5,416 nt of DNA, taken from contig DOJV01000061.1 of assembly GCA_003511125.1 (NCBI GenBank), positions 1 through 5,416 of the forward strand, read 5' to 3'. This document shows, piece by piece, positions 5,322-5,416 of the stretch. This DNA comes from Candidatus Uhrbacteria bacterium (GTDB taxonomy: Bacteria > Patescibacteriota > Patescibacteriia > UBA9934 > GWF2-40-263). The notes below the pieces were generated by a model, which did no database searches, was not told where the DNA came from, and saw only the letters and a list, made by a program, of their open reading frames with translations. A program made the position numbers and the translations under genes. Positions within the stretch are counted from its first letter, which is position 1. Each line of letters starts with the position of its first letter.

Positions 5322-5416
5322 ATGAATAATCTTCCCAATATCGTTTCGGTTCGCGAACTTCAACGCGGCTATCGCAGTGTGGTTGATTTAGCAATTAAAA
5401 GTCACGATGCCGTCGT
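5322..5416 (+). CDS. Phd/YefM-family antitoxin, 5' part only
   Basis: The first 31 codons (plus two bases) of a gene that continues past the window end. The sequence NIVSVRELQRGYRSVVDLAIKSHDAVV shows the start of the Phd/YefM fold. A short strand (IVSV) leads into the helix RELQRGYRSVVDLA, equivalent to the SxxELRxN region of the family, then the next strand beginning at the DAVV residues. This N-terminal domain dimerises and binds the operator. The partner toxin should follow, probably RelE or Doc/VapC-like, but is outside the window. The gene is divergent from the RHH/RelE pair and shares a 260-bp intergenic region with it. With a predicted start about 2 nt upstream, its mRNA is nearly leaderless. 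Confidence 0.8.
   Translation, partial: MNNLPNIVSVRELQRGYRSVVDLAIKSHDAV

Overview
The window looks like part of a small-genome bacterium of the Candidate Phyla Radiation (Patescibacteria). The evidence is a divergent 16S rRNA gene on the minus strand with CPR-type changes at otherwise near-universal sites (EUB338, 515, 907-926 and 1492 regions). Supporting signs are AT-rich intergenic DNA, mostly weak or absent Shine-Dalgarno sequences despite a canonical anti-Shine-Dalgarno, and very short leaders. Several 16S signatures (the CTGCAGTCAAGAATATTCC stretch, AAGGCATGCAAG near the 5' end, AATAGACGGGGACC) suggest the Microgenomates/Katanobacteria side of the radiation, but this placement is from memory of those groups, not from an alignment.

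Layout, left to right. (1) 1-606: a minus-strand gene for an unrecognised 157-residue protein, with its own promoter and ribosome binding site. (2) 607-2590: a complete stand-alone 16S transcription unit on the minus strand, made of a consensus-like promoter, a leader of about 270 nt, the 16S gene, a trailer and a strong intrinsic terminator. Leader and trailer carry a long complementary stem that brackets the 16S as a processing stem would. No tRNA or 23S follows, so the 16S appears unlinked. (3) 2600-3242: divergently from the 16S promoter, a plus-strand promoter, a structured leader and khpA (KH-domain RNA-binding protein), ending at a strong terminator. (4) 3221-4473: a minus-strand two-gene operon. 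Its first gene fuses a MerR-type DNA-binding domain to a GHKL ATPase domain, and its second encodes a small STAS-like (DUF4325) protein. The promoter is a perfect TTGACA-17-TATAAT covered by four phased copies of ATCTATACAT. (5) 4474-5416: a minus-strand RHH antitoxin / RelE-ParE-type toxin pair, and divergently the start of a Phd/YefM-type antitoxin gene that runs off the window. Each has an AT-rich promoter carrying dyad or direct repeats.

The left two thirds are translation-related housekeeping (16S, khpA). The right third looks like accessory DNA: a probable self-regulated partner-switching module next to two toxin-antitoxin loci. The most interesting parts are the MerR-GHKL/STAS module with its operator array, the self-contained 16S unit with a near-copy of the 16S 3' end in its leader, and a 14-nt perfect complement of the 16S tail at 3304-3317.
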